From: Spirochaetaceae bacterium
GTDB lineage: Bacteria > Spirochaetota > Spirochaetia > Treponematales > Treponemataceae
NCBI GenBank assembly: GCA_017622235.1
Contig: JAGARN010000005.1
Coordinates: forward strand, 186,001-250,000
DNA length: 64,000 bases
Reading direction: 5' to 3'
Positions 61,572 to 64,000 of this stretch are shown piece by piece. A program made the translations under genes and the position numbers. The notes beneath the pieces are model-generated. The model was not told the DNA's origin. It ran no database searches and saw nothing but the letters and a program-made list of their open reading frames with translations. Each line of letters starts with the position of its first letter. Positions within the stretch are counted from its first letter, which is position 1.

Positions 61572-64000
61572 ATGAGACGTGATTTTTTTTACACCTTAAT
61601 CCTAGTTTCAACACTTTTGTTTTCTCTATCCTGTAAAAATGATTTATTACCCCAACCAAGTGAAGGATTAGTTTCTGCTAATACTCAATCTTCTATGCAA
61701 ACTTCTTGGGGAGCACCTGTAGGGCTTTCTGCAACTCAGGGGATAAAACGTGAAATAACACTTTCTTGGACTCCTGTAAAAAATGCTGTACGATATTTTA
61801 TTTTCAAAGCAAATTCCCCATACGACACCTTTGTTCAAATTGGAGAAACCGAAGATTCTTCGCCTACATATACAATGCAAGTTCCTTCAGGAACGGATGC
61901 ATACTACAAAATTACAGCTGTGGATTATGAAGGAAATCAATCACCATACAGCAGTATCGTAAGGGCTACAAGCCTTGCACAACCAACTATAAGTGAAATC
62001 GCACAAGACAACCATAACCCAGACAGTCAAGTGATAGTATATTGGTACATGAGTAACGTAGATGCATACCAAAAATACGTACGATACTCTGTAATTTGTT
62101 CTGATTCTAAAGGAACAGAAGTTGCAAGGCTTACAGTCGATGGTAGTCAAACAAATAGTACGGTAGCTTCTTTTTCTTCTCTTACTCCAAACACAGACTA
62201 CAACTACACTGTTGAATCTTATCTAATTTCAGATCAAAATAGTACAGAAAAAAGTATTCCCTTAAGTGCCCAAACCGCAAGAAGACTTAGACCAAACCAA
62301 CCAGAAAATTTACAAGCAACTAAAAGTGTTTCTCTAACAGAAATTGAATTAACCTTTACGTTACCAGACTTAGTGGATGTAGCAGTTTCTAGTGGTGTTT
62401 ACGAACAAAAGCCACTTTACTTTAAAATTTACCGCCGTGCGAAGGCTTCTGAAAATGGTTCTGAATCTGAATATTTGCCAATTTGCACATATTTTGGCAA
62501 AGCAAAAGAGGATGAAAGTTCTGGAAAGAAAAACTTTGGTTCAGAAGAATATACTCCAGGAACACAAGTTACCTATGTCGATACGGCGGACTTAACTAGA
62601 GGCGTTGAATATGAGTACAAAGTACAAGGTTTTGCAGATGATATTGCAAGAGAAATTAGTTCAGATTTGTCCTCAGCAGAAACAAATGGATATTTGATTT
62701 ATCCTATGCATTTAAAAACAGAAAATTACAATGCAACCCTCAATTCTGATGAAACAAAATATGTTTCGGCTAGTCTAGGGTTCCACATAGATTGGAATGA
62801 TATGGGAAGTGAAGAACTTTATGACTTTATCCTAGAAGAAAGAAAATATTCTGCCACAGAAAGCTCTGGTAGTACAGATTCGATAGAAACAAATAATTAC
62901 AAATTTGACAATACCGAAGAACTTAATCAATATGTAAGAGAATTTGATCTTTCTGACCCGGCTTCTGCCAGCGGATATTTTAGATATGCAGTTTATATGG
63001 TTAAAGCTGGTCAAGAAGACACATCAACTTATTTGGACAAGGTTTATGCTATTGGTCAAATTCTTGTAACTGACAGCATAGAGCTACCAAGTGTAAAATA
63101 TTTTGCTGTACGTTCTGGCTACGGTGATAAAATAGTCATAGAATGGGATTACGATGATACTTATAGCTATAATTTAAAATACTGGGAAGGAACAAATACA
63201 AGCGAAGATAGTGTAATTGAAGTTGACCAAGATTTGCTATATCAAACTTTGGATAATAAGTCAACTGGGGATATTATTTCATTTGAACATGAAGCAGAAC
63301 CAAACACCACTCGTACGTATATACTGTATGCAACAACAGCTGTTACAAGTAATACAAATGCTTTAGTTGGATCCTCTCTTGCAATGCCAGAACCTAAAGT
63401 AGACGGATATCATTATTCTGATTTGAACATAAAATGGTCCCCAATTTCAAATGCTACAAGTTATACTTTAGCTGCAAAATATCAAGATGCCAACATCGAT
63501 AAAAACAATAAAATAAGTTCAAGCGAAGAACTTTCTGGTGATATTACAAACTATAGTTTTACAAGTGTGGCAGGTTCTAATAATCCAAAAATATCAGGAT
63601 TACCAATAAATGTAAGTCTTACTGTAAACTCACAAATTACAAAAACATATATTCGCTTTGAAGATGAAAACTACACTGAACCGGTTACGGAAGAAATTGA
63701 AGATGAATCCTCTAGTCTTACAGGACAACTTACAACACATAACATTGGTCCTGCTCTAATCCAAGCTGTGGCAGAGAAATCTGTTTCTTCTGACAGTATA
63801 TTTCTTACATGGAACAAAACAGAAGGTGCTTCAGCATATATGGTTATTCGTAACAGGTATAATATAAAAACAGGTGGTTCTTTAGAATATAACTCTACAG
63901 ATAAATATGTTATTTCAACAGAAAATGGGCTTAGTTCAAGCCTTGCAGGTGGAATTGAGGAAGTAGGTTCTTCCGTAACTGTAAGCTATTCACCTCAAGG
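61572..64000 (+). CDS. Fibronectin type III-like lipoprotein, 3' end outside the window
   Basis: Open for 809 codons from ATG 61572 to the window end, with no stop. Lipobox LFSLSC (Cys about 21), so it is anchored to a membrane. Repeated FN3-type units follow: GLSATQGIKREITLSWTPVKNAVRYFIFKA, then YKITAVDYEGNQSPYS; NLQATKSVSLTEIELTFTLP; and, near the end, VSSDSIFLTWNKTEGASAYMVIR. The middle units are more divergent and rich in Thr/Ser/Asn/Asp. It is an extracellular or outer-face adhesive or structural protein by analogy. The repeats have the treponemal character of an exported surface lipoprotein. Whether further domains follow is unknown. Confidence 0.8.
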   Translation, partial: MRRDFFYTLILVSTLLFSLSCKNDLLPQPSEGLVSANTQSSMQTSWGAPVGLSATQGIKREITLSWTPVKNAVRYFIFKANSPYDTFVQIGETEDSSPTYTMQVPSGTDAYYKITAVDYEGNQSPYSSIVRATSLAQPTISEIAQDNHNPDSQVIVYWYMSNVDAYQKYVRYSVICSDSKGTEVARLTVDGSQTNSTVASFSSLTPNTDYNYTVESYLISDQNSTEKSIPLSAQTARRLRPNQPENLQATKSVSLTEIELTFTLPDLVDVAVSSGVYEQKPLYFKIYRRAKASENGSESEYLPICTYFGKAKEDESSGKKNFGSEEYTPGTQVTYVDTADLTRGVEYEYKVQGFADDIAREISSDLSSAETNGYLIYPMHLKTENYNATLNSDETKYVSASLGFHIDWNDMGSEELYDFILEERKYSATESSGSTDSIETNNYKFDNTEELNQYVREFDLSDPASASGYFRYAVYMVKAGQEDTSTYLDKVYAIGQILVTDSIELPSVKYFAVRSGYGDKIVIEWDYDDTYSYNLKYWEGTNTSEDSVIEVDQDLLYQTLDNKSTGDIISFEHEAEPNTTRTYILYATTAVTSNTNALVGSSLAMPEPKVDGYHYSDLNIKWSPISNATSYTLAAKYQDANIDKNNKISSSEELSGDITNYSFTSVAGSNNPKISGLPINVSLTVNSQITKTYIRFEDENYTEPVTEEIEDESSSLTGQLTTHNIGPALIQAVAEKSVSSDSIFLTWNKTEGASAYMVIRNRYNIKTGGSLEYNSTDKYVISTENGLSSSLAGGIEEVGSSVTVSYSPQ

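Noticed and set aside
1-64000. CRISPR arrays, tRNA/rRNA genes, insertion sequences, phage genes
   Set aside because: No regularly spaced short repeats, no tRNA-like TPsiC loops and no transposase or integrase motifs were found on reading; the only long exact repeat I saw is the 36-bp pair.

Overview
The window looks like chromosome of a low-GC spirochaete, most probably a Treponema. The reasons are a P83/100-family antigen gene, the gene order cheW / DegT-like / nadK / recN (which I recall from T. pallidum), many lipoproteins with relaxed lipoboxes, and a general household-gene layout of the treponemal type. No rRNA, tRNA, CRISPR array or insertion sequence was seen.

Layout. 1-139 is the tail of a probable hisS. 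149-10417 is a minus-strand run: dut, an LptF/LptG-like permease pair, tgt, a HEAT-repeat protein, cheW, a DegT-like protein without its PLP lysine, nadK, recN and an unknown helical protein. 10552-16024 (plus) carries a nicotinamidase-like hydrolase, a TrmA/RumA-type RNA methyltransferase, a beta-propeller protein and the P83/100 protein. 16085-20102 (minus) holds a TPR-NHL-VWA protein, a TPR protein and a galactokinase-like GHMP kinase. 20158-29197 is mostly plus: lnt, bioY, an SPFH-like protein, a CCA-adding/poly(A) polymerase, rsmD, two TPR proteins, rlmN and a metal-site-less HMA protein, with thiN and a small membrane protein on the minus strand. A decayed chemotaxis-receptor tail lies at about 29336-29467. 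leuC, leuD and an HD-domain hydrolase follow at 29483-31978.

The most unusual part is 32362-59474, an almost gapless minus-strand operon of 13 genes. In transcription order it encodes three lipoproteins (two with TPRs), a TolC-like outer-membrane factor, a lipid-anchored membrane-fusion protein, two Ig-like lipoproteins, two RND permeases, a 3113-residue secreted coiled-coil protein, a secreted SH3-like protein, a 633-residue protein that repeats an internal module of the giant, and a secreted protein with an apparent NADase-type glycan-binding domain. The giant and the 633-residue protein share the module, including a perfect 36-bp in-frame DNA repeat, and then diverge completely. This is the arrangement expected of a polymorphic effector with an orphan tip cassette. 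The secreted gene after each tip would be a candidate immunity or partner protein, and the linked RND-MFP-TolC set a candidate export route. The giant is also a base-composition mosaic. I regard this as the best candidate for an undescribed system; export and toxicity are inference.

59528-61424 holds hemW and a signal peptidase I whose general-base lysine position is occupied by arginine. A fibronectin-type-III-like lipoprotein gene starts at 61572 and runs off the window end.

Several promoters are legible. Some place the predicted transcription start at or next to the start codon (10552, 24293, 20158, 20102), and some are symmetric divergent -10 elements (24281-24290, 22747-22761).
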